Assembly (NCBI GenBank): GCA_903853805.1
Contig: CAINUN010000036.1
Location: forward strand, 1-58,034
Direction: 5' to 3'
From: an uncultured Bacteroidota bacterium
GTDB taxonomy: Bacteria; Bacteroidota; Bacteroidia; Chitinophagales; Chitinophagaceae
DNA: 58,034 bases
In this document: piece after piece, positions 27,860 to 36,076 of the stretch
Position numbering within the stretch: the stretch's first letter is position 1
Layout of the letters: every line of letters starts with the position of its first letter
Translations under genes and position numbers: made by a program
Notes under the pieces: generated by a model
The model's database searches: none
Told to the model about the DNA's origin: nothing
Seen by the model: only the letters and a program-made list of their open reading frames with translations

Positions 27860-29092
27860 ATGAACGAACGTTTTGAGATACCTGCAAAATTGAGAACCAC
27901 CAGCATTGTGCTGATGTTGATTGGTATCGCCACATTACTCATCGGTGTAAAAACTTTGCTTTTTACAGATGGTAGCAACCACGAAATGATACACGCTGAT
28001 AAAACGCGTTTCTGGATTGTGCTTTTGCACAATAGTGTGTTTTTCACGCTTATTACATTAGCGAGTGTATTCGTTCAGGCAGCAGCTTCATTGGCTCAGG
28101 GCGGATGGATTGTAGCTTATAAAAGAGTTCCCGAAGCAATTGGTGCTAATGTTTGGGTTTTCGGTTTAATAACTGCTGTAATTCTATTTACTATCGCATT
28201 TTATTTCAATATTGACGGGCATAATCCTATTTATCATTGGGTTCATCCTGATGGAGATAAAACATTAGAAGGGAAAAGTGCGTTCTTAAATAAACCAATG
28301 TTTGTTGGTTTCACGGTTGGTGCAATTGCACTTTGGTCTTTCTTTGGAAGAAAATTCCGTGCCCTTTCTTTAGCTCAAGAAAATGCAGCAACAAACAGCA
28401 CTAAGATTTATTGGAACACTGTAAAATGGTCTGCTGGTTTTCTAATTGTTTATGCCTTAACACAAATGAGCACTATTCCTTGGATGTGGATTATGAGTAT
28501 TGATGCACATTGGTATTCAACAATGTTTAGCTGGTACACTTTTGCAAGTGCTTTTGTAAGTGGCATGTCATTGATTTTATTATGGGTTGTTTACCTTAAA
28601 AATAAAGGAAAACTTGAATTAGTTACCTCTGAACACGTACATGATTTAGGGAAATTCATGTTTGCCTTCAGTATTTTTTGGACATACGTTTGGTTTGACC
28701 AATACATGCTTATTTGGTATAGTAATATTCCTGAGGAAACGGTTTACTTTAAAATGCGTCAACAAGGTCCTTACAGCATCATTTGGTATGCTACATTTAT
28801 CATCAACTTCTTGATGCCTATTTTGATTTTAATGTCTAGACCAAGCAAACGCAATTATTTTACTGTTACTTTTATTGCAATGATGATTATTTTCGGTCAC
28901 TGGCTAGATTTCTTTATCATGACTATGCCTGGACCTTTAGGAATACACTGGCATTTGAATTGGTATGAACTCGGAATTTTTGCTGGATTTATTGGTTTGC
29001 TGATTTATACAGTTGCCAATACTTTAACTAAGACTTCTTTGGTTGTCAACAATCATCCTTTACTCAAGGAAGCATTATTGCACCAAAGTTGA
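27860..29092 (+). CDS. actF: alternative complex III subunit F, polytopic membrane protein
   Basis: 410 residues, about ten membrane helices, distantly like ActC. Landmarks: HNSVFFTLITLASVF, FWTYVWFDQYMLIWYSNIPE and GHWLDFFIMTMPGPLG. In the family it is the second NrfD-like membrane subunit, without a clear quinol site. Start ATG at 27860, 41 bases after actE. The coxB gene follows after 59 bases. Confidence 0.9.
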   Translation: MNERFEIPAKLRTTSIVLMLIGIATLLIGVKTLLFTDGSNHEMIHADKTRFWIVLLHNSVFFTLITLASVFVQAAASLAQGGWIVAYKRVPEAIGANVWVFGLITAVILFTIAFYFNIDGHNPIYHWVHPDGDKTLEGKSAFLNKPMFVGFTVGAIALWSFFGRKFRALSLAQENAATNSTKIYWNTVKWSAGFLIVYALTQMSTIPWMWIMSIDAHWYSTMFSWYTFASAFVSGMSLILLWVVYLKNKGKLELVTSEHVHDLGKFMFAFSIFWTYVWFDQYMLIWYSNIPEETVYFKMRQQGPYSIIWYATFIINFLMPILILMSRPSKRNYFTVTFIAMMIIFGHWLDFFIMTMPGPLGIHWHLNWYELGIFAGFIGLLIYTVANTLTKTSLVVNNHPLLKEALLHQS

Positions 29093-29151
29093 TATATTAG
29101 CAACCTAAAACAAATTTTTTAACCACCCACTTTATACAAGACTCACTGACT

Positions 29152-30198
29152 ATGTCGGGATTATTATCTATACTATTGACACTTTTGGTTTTTGTAATCA
29201 TTTACCAGATTGCAAAAGCTAGTGAATTTGCCACTGTTTTGCGTGGAAGAGAAAAAGTTGAACGTCAAACAAATCGTTTAATGGCTTGGTTGCTTGTTGC
29301 CTTTTTCATTCTCGGATTATATGGTATTTATGAATGCCACGAAGCGCTCATAGGAAAAATGCTTCCTGTTGCCGCATCCGATCATGGAGAGCAATTTGAT
29401 ATCATGTTTGAAATGACACTTATCGTTACTGGTATTGTGTTTTTTGCAACTCAAGCGTTGTTGTTTTGGTTTGCTTTTCGTTATCAAGCAAAAGAAAAAA
29501 CAACCTCTTATTATTTTGCTCATAGCAATAAGTTAGAATTGATTTGGACTACCGTTCCTGCAATTGCAATGGCATGTTTGGTGGCTATTGGTTTGCGTAA
29601 CTGGGCAAATATGACTTGCGAAGCACCTAAAGATTCACAAGTGGTGGAAGTAACTGGTAAACAATTTAACTGGATTGTTCGTTACCCTGGTGCTGATGGC
29701 ATTTTAGGTAAAAGAGATTTTAGAAAAACAAGTGATGCAGACAATGTATTAGGTCAGGATTGGAACGATAAAGCTAACTTGGATGATATCGTTGCTGAAA
29801 ATGGAGAGGTGCATCTCATTGTTAATAAACCCGCTAAATTCATCATTGGTTCGCGCGATGTGATTCACGATGTTGGGTTACCGCACTTCCGTATGAAAAT
29901 GGATGCTGTCCCTGGTATTGTTACTACTATTTGGTTTACACCAAAATATACCACTGAGGAAATGAAGAAAATGACAGCCAACCCGAATTTTGTTTACGAA
30001 ATTTCTTGCGACCAAATGTGTGGTAAAGGTCACTACTCGATGAGAGGTACTGTGATAGTTGAGACAGAATCTGAACATAGAGATTGGATTTCATCTCAGA
30101 AGTCTTACTACGCAAATATGCATGCACCTGCAGAGCAAACTGCCACCGAATCCACTACTCCAAAAACCGACAGCACAAAAGCAATTACCATGAAGTAA
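29152..30198 (+). CDS. coxB: cytochrome c oxidase subunit II
   Basis: 348 residues. Three hydrophobic segments at the N-terminus (one more than the usual two), then the periplasmic cupredoxin domain. The CuA site is complete: His in HDVGLPHFRM, and CDQMCGKGHYSM giving Cys, Cys, His and Met. The usual aromatic electron-entry region GKQFNWIVRYPG is present. No fused cytochrome c domain, so electrons must come from a separate carrier such as ActE. A low-complexity Thr/Ser/Lys tail ends the protein. Start ATG at 29152; coxA follows after 37 bases. Confidence 0.93.
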   Translation: MSGLLSILLTLLVFVIIYQIAKASEFATVLRGREKVERQTNRLMAWLLVAFFILGLYGIYECHEALIGKMLPVAASDHGEQFDIMFEMTLIVTGIVFFATQALLFWFAFRYQAKEKTTSYYFAHSNKLELIWTTVPAIAMACLVAIGLRNWANMTCEAPKDSQVVEVTGKQFNWIVRYPGADGILGKRDFRKTSDADNVLGQDWNDKANLDDIVAENGEVHLIVNKPAKFIIGSRDVIHDVGLPHFRMKMDAVPGIVTTIWFTPKYTTEEMKKMTANPNFVYEISCDQMCGKGHYSMRGTVIVETESEHRDWISSQKSYYANMHAPAEQTATESTTPKTDSTKAITMK

Positions 30199-30235
30199 TC
30201 GCATTTTCTTTTACTTCAAAAAATCTTTAGAAAAA

Positions 30236-32059
30236 ATGAGCCACGATATACATATGCACGAAGCTACAGCCCATAGTAATGAAGGGTACGCTGCACATCA
30301 TGATCATGACCATCATGAGCAACATTTTATTACCAAATACATCTTTAGCCAAGACCATAAAACTATTGCTAAACAATTCTTGATTACCGGAATTTTTTGG
30401 GCGGTTATTGGTGCTTTGATGTCGGTGTTTTTCCGTCTTCAATTAGGTTTCCCCAACGAAAATTTTCCGATAATGGAAAAATTCCTTGGCGAATGGGCTA
30501 AGGGTGGAAAACTATCGCCTGAATTTTACTACGCACTTGTTACCATGCACGGAACTATCCTTGTGTTCTTTGTATTGACTGCTGGCTTGAGCGGAACCTT
30601 TGCCAACTTACTCATTCCTCTTCAAGTAGGTGCTCGTGACATGGCTTCGCCGTTTATGAACATGCTTTCTTACTGGTTTTTCTTCATTGCTGGTGTGGTG
30701 ATGTTTATATCTCTTTTCGTTCAAACAGGTCCTGCTTCCGGTGGATGGACTACTTACCCTCCTTTGAGTGCTTTGAAAGAAGCTTCGCTAGGGTCGGGTG
30801 TAGGTATGGATTTATGGTTGGTTAGTATGGCTTTGTTCGTTGTTTCTTCTTTGTTGGGTGGGTTGAATTATATCTCTACTATCCTTAACATGCGTACGAA
30901 GGGCATGTACATGAACCGTATGCCACTCACCGTTTGGGCTTTGTTGTTCACCGCAATTCTTGGTGTACTTTCTTTCCCTGTTGTGCTTTCTGGTTTCATA
31001 CTTTTGATTTTTGATCGCAACTTTGGAACGTCTTTCTATCTTTCTGAAATATTTATTGGTGGAAAAGCATTGCCGCACATTGGTGGTTCTGCTATCCTTT
31101 ACCAACACCTTTTCTGGTTCTTAGGTCACCCAGAGGTTTATATCATCATGCTTCCGGGTATGGGTATGGCTTCCGAAGTGCTTTCTAACCACAGCCGCAA
31201 ACCTATCTTTGGATATACAGCCATGTTGATATCTATGATTGGTATTACTGTGCTTGCATTCTTAGTTTGGGCGCACCACATGTTTGTTACGGGTATGAGT
31301 CCGTTCTTGGGTTCTATCTTCGTGTTGTTGACGTTGTTAATTGCTATTCCATCTGCCGTAAAAGTATTTAACTGGCTTACTACTATTTGGCGTGCTAACA
31401 TCCGTTTCACCGTGCCAATGATGTTTGCACTTGGTTTCGTATCTCTTTTCATTTCAGGTGGTTTAACAGGTATTTTCCTCGGAAACTCTGCTCTTGATAT
31501 TCACCTTCACGATACTTATTTCGTTGTGGCACACTTCCACATTGTAATGGGTGTGTCGGCGTTCTTTGGCATGTTTGCAGGCATCTATCAATGGTATCCT
31601 AAAATGTTTGGAAGGTTTATGAACAACACGCTTGGTTATATCCACTTCTTCATCACTTTCATTGGCGCTTACCTTATCTTCTGGCCAATGCACTACGAAG
31701 GTGTTGCGGGTATGCCACGTCGTTACTATGATTACAGTGCTTGGGAATCTTTCAAACAATTTGAAGGGCTTAATAGCTTCATTAGTATTGTAGTAGTGAT
31801 TGTATTCTTCGGTCAATTAGTTTTTGTTATCAACTTCTTCGTAAGCATTTTCCGCGGACGTAAAGTGACAGAGCAAAACCCTTGGGGCGCAACGTCTCTT
31901 GAATGGACAACACCAATCAACCCAGGACACGGCAACTGGCCGGGCGAAATTCCTGAAGTACATCGTTGGGCTTATGACTACAAAGACGATGGTAATGGTA
32001 ACGACTTCATCCCTCAAACCACGCCATTAGCGCCGGGCGAGCATGAAGATGCACATTGA
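30236..32059 (+). CDS. coxA: cytochrome c oxidase subunit I
   Basis: 607 residues, twelve or more membrane helices. Heme and copper ligands: the low-spin heme His in TMHGTILVFF, CuB His and cross-linked Tyr in GHPEVYIIMLPG, the His pair in WAHHMF, and HDTYFVVAHFHIVMG. It reduces oxygen and pumps protons. The first 30 residues contain ten histidines (for example HHDHDHHEQH), unusual for the family and possibly a metal-binding tail. No subunit III gene follows; a terminator comes 25 bases after the stop. Confidence 0.95.
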   Translation: MSHDIHMHEATAHSNEGYAAHHDHDHHEQHFITKYIFSQDHKTIAKQFLITGIFWAVIGALMSVFFRLQLGFPNENFPIMEKFLGEWAKGGKLSPEFYYALVTMHGTILVFFVLTAGLSGTFANLLIPLQVGARDMASPFMNMLSYWFFFIAGVVMFISLFVQTGPASGGWTTYPPLSALKEASLGSGVGMDLWLVSMALFVVSSLLGGLNYISTILNMRTKGMYMNRMPLTVWALLFTAILGVLSFPVVLSGFILLIFDRNFGTSFYLSEIFIGGKALPHIGGSAILYQHLFWFLGHPEVYIIMLPGMGMASEVLSNHSRKPIFGYTAMLISMIGITVLAFLVWAHHMFVTGMSPFLGSIFVLLTLLIAIPSAVKVFNWLTTIWRANIRFTVPMMFALGFVSLFISGGLTGIFLGNSALDIHLHDTYFVVAHFHIVMGVSAFFGMFAGIYQWYPKMFGRFMNNTLGYIHFFITFIGAYLIFWPMHYEGVAGMPRRYYDYSAWESFKQFEGLNSFISIVVVIVFFGQLVFVINFFVSIFRGRKVTEQNPWGATSLEWTTPINPGHGNWPGEIPEVHRWAYDYKDDGNGNDFIPQTTPLAPGEHEDAH

Positions 32060-32083
32060 TTTTTTTCAACAGATTTTATAAAG

Positions 32084-32109
32084 AAACGCCTCTGCAAAGA
32101 GGCGTTTTT
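32084..32109 (+). terminator. intrinsic terminator of the act-cox operon
   Basis: Nine-base-pair stem AACGCCTCT/AGAGGCGTT with GCAA tetraloop, followed by T4-5. Confidence 0.9.
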
Positions 32110-32156
32110 GTTTTTTAAAGAAATTGAAAAATTATTTTTTCTTTCTAAACAATACT

Positions 32157-32164
32157 TAAATTTG
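32157..32164 (+). promoter_or_regulatory. -7 box upstream of the 21-bp repeat array
   Basis: TAAATTTG, exact to TAnnTTTG, 24 bases before the ATG at 32188 and 64 bases before the array. The -33 region is only T-rich. If used, the array is transcribed as 5' leader or coding sequence ahead of the gene at 32534. Confidence 0.45.
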
Positions 32165-32187
32165 TTTTAAGAAAAAATGGATGGGGT

Positions 32188-32550
32188 ATGAGTCTTCCCC
32201 TAGTATATAATAGCCATACACGAATCTATTGGAGCCGTCTAAAAATCAATTTTAGCCGTCTAAAAACCATTTTTTGCTTTCCTCAAACCATTTTTAGCCC
32301 TCCTCAAACCAATCAGGGAATTCCAAAAACCTTTCAAGGAGTTCCCAAAATCATTTTTTGCCTTCCTAGAATCATTCAAGGAATTCCAAAAACCTTTCAA
32401 GGAGTTCCTAGAATCATTTTTGGAACTCCAAAAGTCATTTTTGGAAGCCCCAAAAACATTTTTGGAAAGCAGTTTTTCACTTCAGGAAACCTTTTTTTTC
32501 AATCAATATTTTTAAACCAAAAAAATTTAAAACATGAGCTACTTCATTGA
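32188..32550 (+). CDS. possible small protein made of heptapeptide repeats
   Basis: A 120-codon open frame read through the 21-bp array, giving heptads such as KTFQGVP, KIIFCLP, RIIQGIP, KTFQGVP, RIIFGTP and KVIFGSP (consensus K/R-x-I/F-F/Q-G-x-P). There is no signal peptide or known domain. It overlaps the start of the next gene by 17 bases in another frame. Because a 21-bp unit automatically keeps any frame open, openness alone is weak evidence of translation; the conserved dyad suggests the DNA or RNA structure may be what is selected. Confidence 0.25.
   Translation: MSLPLVYNSHTRIYWSRLKINFSRLKTIFCFPQTIFSPPQTNQGIPKTFQGVPKIIFCLPRIIQGIPKTFQGVPRIIFGTPKVIFGSPKNIFGKQFFTSGNLFFQSIFLNQKNLKHELLH
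32228..32479. repeat. tandem array of twelve degenerate 21-bp units with a central dyad
   Basis: Twelve contiguous 21-bp units with a general form of T-rich arm, GG, four bases, CC, A-rich arm. Clear examples are TTTTTGG-AACT-CCAAAAG (unit 10) and TTTTAG-CCGT-CTAAAA (unit 2), where both arms have changed together. Units 6, 8 and 9 share TTCAAGGA and units 5 and 8 share GGAATTCCAAAAACC or close to it. The period is two DNA helical turns. The array ends 54 bases before the ATG at 32534. This fills most of the 474-base gap after coxA. Confidence 0.9.
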
Positions 32551-33217
32551 AAGCAACAACATTTTATTTGCAGACCAACTCGACACTTTTGCTGGCGAAT
32601 TGCCTAGTTACAAAGTTGCACTTGGATTCACCGACCCCGAAGTGGCAGCTGCCACAGATGATGCCAAATACATGAAAGTGGTGGTGAAAAACGATGGCAT
32701 TGTGCAAGATTATATGCACAGCTTCAAAGCATTTTTAAATAGTGCTCGCAATGGCAAAGGCACAATTGCATTGGTTGCACCGCCCGCTCCTGTGCTCGAT
32801 CCTTTGCCTGCAGCCGTTTTGCCGGGCATTCAAGAGCGTTTTGCAAAGCGCGCTGCAAAAGCCAAGGCCAGCGCCAATTATACCGAATCCATAGGTTTGG
32901 CTTTGGGCATTGTGGGGGCAGATGCTGCTGCAAAAGGCACCACACCTTCGCCCGACCTTAAAGTGACTTTGGATGCAGGCATGCCAAAACTTAGCTTCCA
33001 CATTTACGATTTTGGCGCAGTAAATATTTATAAAGACAGTGGCAGCGGCTTTGGCAGCAAACCTTTTGCCACCCTGCATCACAGCCCTTGGAAAGACAAA
33101 GAATTGCCCGCAGCAGGCGTCACTGCGCAGTTTAAATACAAAGCCATTTATGTTGACCACGACGAAGAAACCGGCGACTACAGCGGCGAACAAAGCATTG
33201 CGGTAGTGGGTAAATAA
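32534..33217 (+). CDS. hypothetical protein, likely with a C-terminal fibronectin-like half
   Basis: 227 residues with no signal peptide. N-terminal half is helical and Ala-rich (RFAKRAAKAKASANYTESIGLALG), and contains a short proline-rich stretch (APPAPVLDPLPA). The second half (from about 145) is beta-rich, with LDAGMPKLSFHIYDFGAVNIYK and AQFKYKAIYVDHDEETGDYSGEQSIAVVG, resembling the fibronectin-III-like end of hypothetical proteins I recall from other Bacteroidota. Function unknown. More GC-rich than its neighbours. Start ATG at 32534; terminator 9 bases after the stop. Confidence 0.75.
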   Translation: MSYFIESNNILFADQLDTFAGELPSYKVALGFTDPEVAAATDDAKYMKVVVKNDGIVQDYMHSFKAFLNSARNGKGTIALVAPPAPVLDPLPAAVLPGIQERFAKRAAKAKASANYTESIGLALGIVGADAAAKGTTPSPDLKVTLDAGMPKLSFHIYDFGAVNIYKDSGSGFGSKPFATLHHSPWKDKELPAAGVTAQFKYKAIYVDHDEETGDYSGEQSIAVVGK

Positions 33218-33225
33218 AAAAAATG

Positions 33226-33262
33226 AAATCGTGGGTTGTTGGAAAATAACCCACGATTTTTT
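33226..33262 (+). terminator. intrinsic terminator with promoter overlap
   Basis: Twelve-base-pair stem AAATCGTGGGTT/AACCCACGATTT and a T run to 33262. The -33/-7 promoter of the next gene lies across the loop and T-tract. Confidence 0.85.
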
Positions 33263-33269
33263 ATTTTTG
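33237..33269 (+). promoter_or_regulatory. promoter of the LamG/T9SS gene, embedded in the preceding terminator
   Basis: TTG (33239-33241) and TATTTTTG (33262-33269) are 20 bases apart, a good fit. The -33 element sits in the terminator loop, so the same DNA ends one transcript and starts the next, 74 bases before the ATG. Confidence 0.5.
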
Positions 33270-33343
33270 AAAAATAGAGCAGCAACTATGATAAACGGGC
33301 GAAACCTGAAAAGCCAAAAGAGTAGGGAGCCAAAAAGATAAAA

Positions 33344-34342
33344 ATGAAAAAAACAGTTTACACAATCTTAGCCATTCTTTTTGCATTCAATAGCAATGCT
33401 CAAAATCTTAGTCAAGGATTACAAGCCTATTATCCTTTCAATGGAAATTTCAATGATTATTCGGGCAACAATAACAATGGAACACAGCATGGTGGTGTGC
33501 TTTTTGGTACCAACAAAACAGGGAATACTTCAGGCGCTGCCTATTTTGATGGTGTTGATGATTTTATTGAAGTTGCACCTTCTCTTACCATTACTCCTAC
33601 TGATAGCCTAAGTATATGTTTTACGTTTAAAACAAATAAAACTACAGGACAGTATTTAATTTCAAAGCATGACTATTTCAATTCTGTAAATAATTATCAA
33701 TTCAATGCAGGATTCAATTTATCTACGCTACCATCTTTAGGACTTTTTTTTGGAAGCGATCATAATGGTGATTGTAATTCAATAGGCAGTTTCCCTAATG
33801 CTTCTGATGCTACTATTACAGGACAAACTATCATGGCTAATGTTTGGTACACAGTTGTAATGACTTTTTCAAGTGGTGTAAAATCAATTTATGTTGATGG
33901 TAGTTTATTAATGCAACAGAATGTAAGTAGCAGTGCTGCTTTCCCTCATTCAATTGATAGTTGCGCTAATGGTAAATTGATATTTGGCAGTCATTGGTCT
34001 CAAGACCCTTTGTTTTTTAATGGCTTTTTAGATGAAGTAAGAATTTATAAAAGAGTGCTTACGAATCAAGAAGTAAATGCTTACACAACTTTAATCAACG
34101 ATATCAAAGAAACTAATCAAACACAAATTTCCATCTCCCCAAATCCTACCTCAGACGTCATTACAATCAAAGGCATCAATCAGCCTACAGTAGCTGTCTT
34201 TAATCTTATGGGTCAAAAAGTAGTGACTTCACAAAATAGTAATGAAGTGAATCTTGCAAACCTTCCTGCGGGTATGTATATGGTGCAAGTATTAAACAAA
34301 GACATGGAGTTGGTGAAGAGCGAGAAAGTAATTAAAGAATAG
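33344..34342 (+). CDS. secreted LamG-domain protein with type 9 secretion sorting tail
   Basis: 332 residues. Signal peptide 1-19 ends SNAQ. A concanavalin-like LamG/Laminin-G-3 domain spans about 25-240, seen in YYPFNGNFNDYSGN, AAYFDGVDDFIEV and FLDEVRIYKRVLTNQEV. The last 80 residues are a type A sorting domain: SISPNPTSDVITI, VAVFNLMGQKV and LPAGMYMVQVL, followed by KVIKE. It should be exported by the Sec system, then by T9SS, and attached to the cell surface or released; likely sugar binding. Monocistronic, with its own promoter and terminator. Confidence 0.88.
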   Translation: MKKTVYTILAILFAFNSNAQNLSQGLQAYYPFNGNFNDYSGNNNNGTQHGGVLFGTNKTGNTSGAAYFDGVDDFIEVAPSLTITPTDSLSICFTFKTNKTTGQYLISKHDYFNSVNNYQFNAGFNLSTLPSLGLFFGSDHNGDCNSIGSFPNASDATITGQTIMANVWYTVVMTFSSGVKSIYVDGSLLMQQNVSSSAAFPHSIDSCANGKLIFGSHWSQDPLFFNGFLDEVRIYKRVLTNQEVNAYTTLINDIKETNQTQISISPNPTSDVITIKGINQPTVAVFNLMGQKVVTSQNSNEVNLANLPAGMYMVQVLNKDMELVKSEKVIKE

Positions 34343-34412
34343 AGTTTGCTTGTTTTTACGTCTTTGTTTTTTCGAAAAACCAAAGACACAAAACAACAAA
34401 AAGATAAAAGAT

Positions 34413-34441
34413 AAGGACGTTGCATGAGCAGCGTCCTTTTT
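34413..34441. terminator. intrinsic terminator between convergent genes
   Basis: Eleven-base-pair stem AAGGACGTTGC/GCAGCGTCCTT (one G-T pair) with loop ATGA and T5 on the plus strand. On the minus strand it is followed by TATCTTTT, so it can also stop the GH3-like transcript. Confidence 0.8.
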
Positions 34442-34447
34442 CTATGC

Positions 34448-35959
34448 CTACTTTACATAAGGCAATATCTCTTCAAGATAAGTGCGGTCGTTGGAGAGGC
34501 GGGGCACTTTGTGTTGTCCGCCAAGTTTTCCTTTGTCTTTAAGCCAAGATTGAAACCCGTCTTTTTGCATCACATGCACAATGGGCATTCGGAGGGCAAT
34601 GTTTTTATAACGTTTAGCTTCGTAATCGGAGTTGATTTGTTGCAGGGCTTTGTCCATAGCTTCTACAAAAACAGGTAGTGGACAAGGAAGGCTATCAAAC
34701 TCAATAATCCATTCATGCGCACCGTTTTCATTGCCAGTCATATAAACAGGTGCGGCAGTATAATCGTTCACTATAGCACCGGTTAGTTCGCAGGCATTGG
34801 CTATAGCTTCATCCGAATTGTCTACAATCACTTCTTCGCCAAAGGCATTGATAAAGTGCTTCATCCTACCAGAAACTTGAATGCGGAAAGGATATAAAGA
34901 CGTGAAACGAATAGTATCGCCCACAAGATATCGCCACAATCCGCAGCTTGTGCTGATGACGAGGGCGTAGTTTTTATTGAGTTCTACTTCTTTTAGAGAA
35001 AGTGTTTGTGGGTTTTCTTTGCCATATTCTTCCACAGGCATAAACTCGTAGTAAATGCCATGATTAAGGAAGAGCAACATGCTATCGCTGTCGGCAAGGT
35101 CTTGTGCAGCAAAGAAACCTTCGGAAGCATTGTAGGTTTCGAGGTAGTTTATTTTTCCTTTCGGAAAGAATGCTTCAAACTGCTGACGATAAGGCTTGAA
35201 ACTCACACCGCCATGAATGTAAAGTTCGAGGTTAGGCCAAATATCATGGAGATTATTAGTGCCTGCAATTTCAAAAAGACGTTTAATGAGTACGATGGTC
35301 CAAGTAGGAACACCTGCTATATAAGTAACGTTTTCGTTGATGGTAGTTTGGGCAATCTTCTCAATCTTTTCCTCCCACTCACTCATTAAAGAGATGGAAA
35401 GATCGGGAACGCGCATAATATTGCCTGTACGAGACAGGTTTTGCAACATCACAGCAGAGAGGTCACCGTAAAAAGAATCTTCGTTGAGTTGGTTGATTTG
35501 ATGACTACCGCCAATAACCAAACATTTACCTGACATAAATTCCGATTGCGGATATTGTTTTAGGTAAAGCGTCAAAGCATCTTTGCCACCTTTGTAATGA
35601 TTATCGTCGAGTCCTTCTTTACTAATGGGAATAAACTTGCTTTTGTCGCTAGTGGTTCCACTCGACTTGGCAAACCAAGTGATTTCTGAAGGCCACAAAA
35701 TGTTTTGTTCGCCTTCGAGAATGCGTTGTATTTGAGGTTTTAGTGAGTCGTAATCATTAATGGGAACATTAGCTTTGAAGTCGGCAATAGAGTTTAGTTT
35801 TTCAAAATGATATTGTTTGCCGTACTCTGTGAATTGCCCTGAGCTAATGAGGTGGTTAAAGACTTTGAGTTGAGTGTCAATAGGATTAAGCAAGAAGTTA
35901 TCGATCGCGCTACTGCGCAACTTAAACAAACCTTTTATTGCTGGACTAATTATGCTCAT
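34448..35959 (-). CDS. GH3-family acyl-acid adenylating enzyme
   Basis: 503 residues in the GH3 branch of the ANL adenylating superfamily, known in plants for joining acids to amino acids. Landmarks: ITWFAKSSGTTSDKSKFIP (phosphate-binding, Ser/Thr/Gly-rich), YNASEGFFAAQD, and YRYLVGDTIRF-like text (LWRYLVGDTIRF). The bacterial substrate is unknown. It stands alone, converging on the LamG gene and sharing its terminator. A 117-base gap separates it from lptB. Start ATG at 35957-35959. Confidence 0.85.
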   Translation of the reverse strand: MSIISPAIKGLFKLRSSAIDNFLLNPIDTQLKVFNHLISSGQFTEYGKQYHFEKLNSIADFKANVPINDYDSLKPQIQRILEGEQNILWPSEITWFAKSSGTTSDKSKFIPISKEGLDDNHYKGGKDALTLYLKQYPQSEFMSGKCLVIGGSHQINQLNEDSFYGDLSAVMLQNLSRTGNIMRVPDLSISLMSEWEEKIEKIAQTTINENVTYIAGVPTWTIVLIKRLFEIAGTNNLHDIWPNLELYIHGGVSFKPYRQQFEAFFPKGKINYLETYNASEGFFAAQDLADSDSMLLFLNHGIYYEFMPVEEYGKENPQTLSLKEVELNKNYALVISTSCGLWRYLVGDTIRFTSLYPFRIQVSGRMKHFINAFGEEVIVDNSDEAIANACELTGAIVNDYTAAPVYMTGNENGAHEWIIEFDSLPCPLPVFVEAMDKALQQINSDYEAKRYKNIALRMPIVHVMQKDGFQSWLKDKGKLGGQHKVPRLSNDRTYLEEILPYVK

Positions 35960-36076
35960 TAAATAGTGTCAGTGTGCATTCCATATAGCAATGCAACGGT
36001 TAAGATAATACTTTGATCGGGAATAGGAAATTTATCCTAAGAAATGCAAGGGGTCAGTCGTGCAAATATTAGGAAG

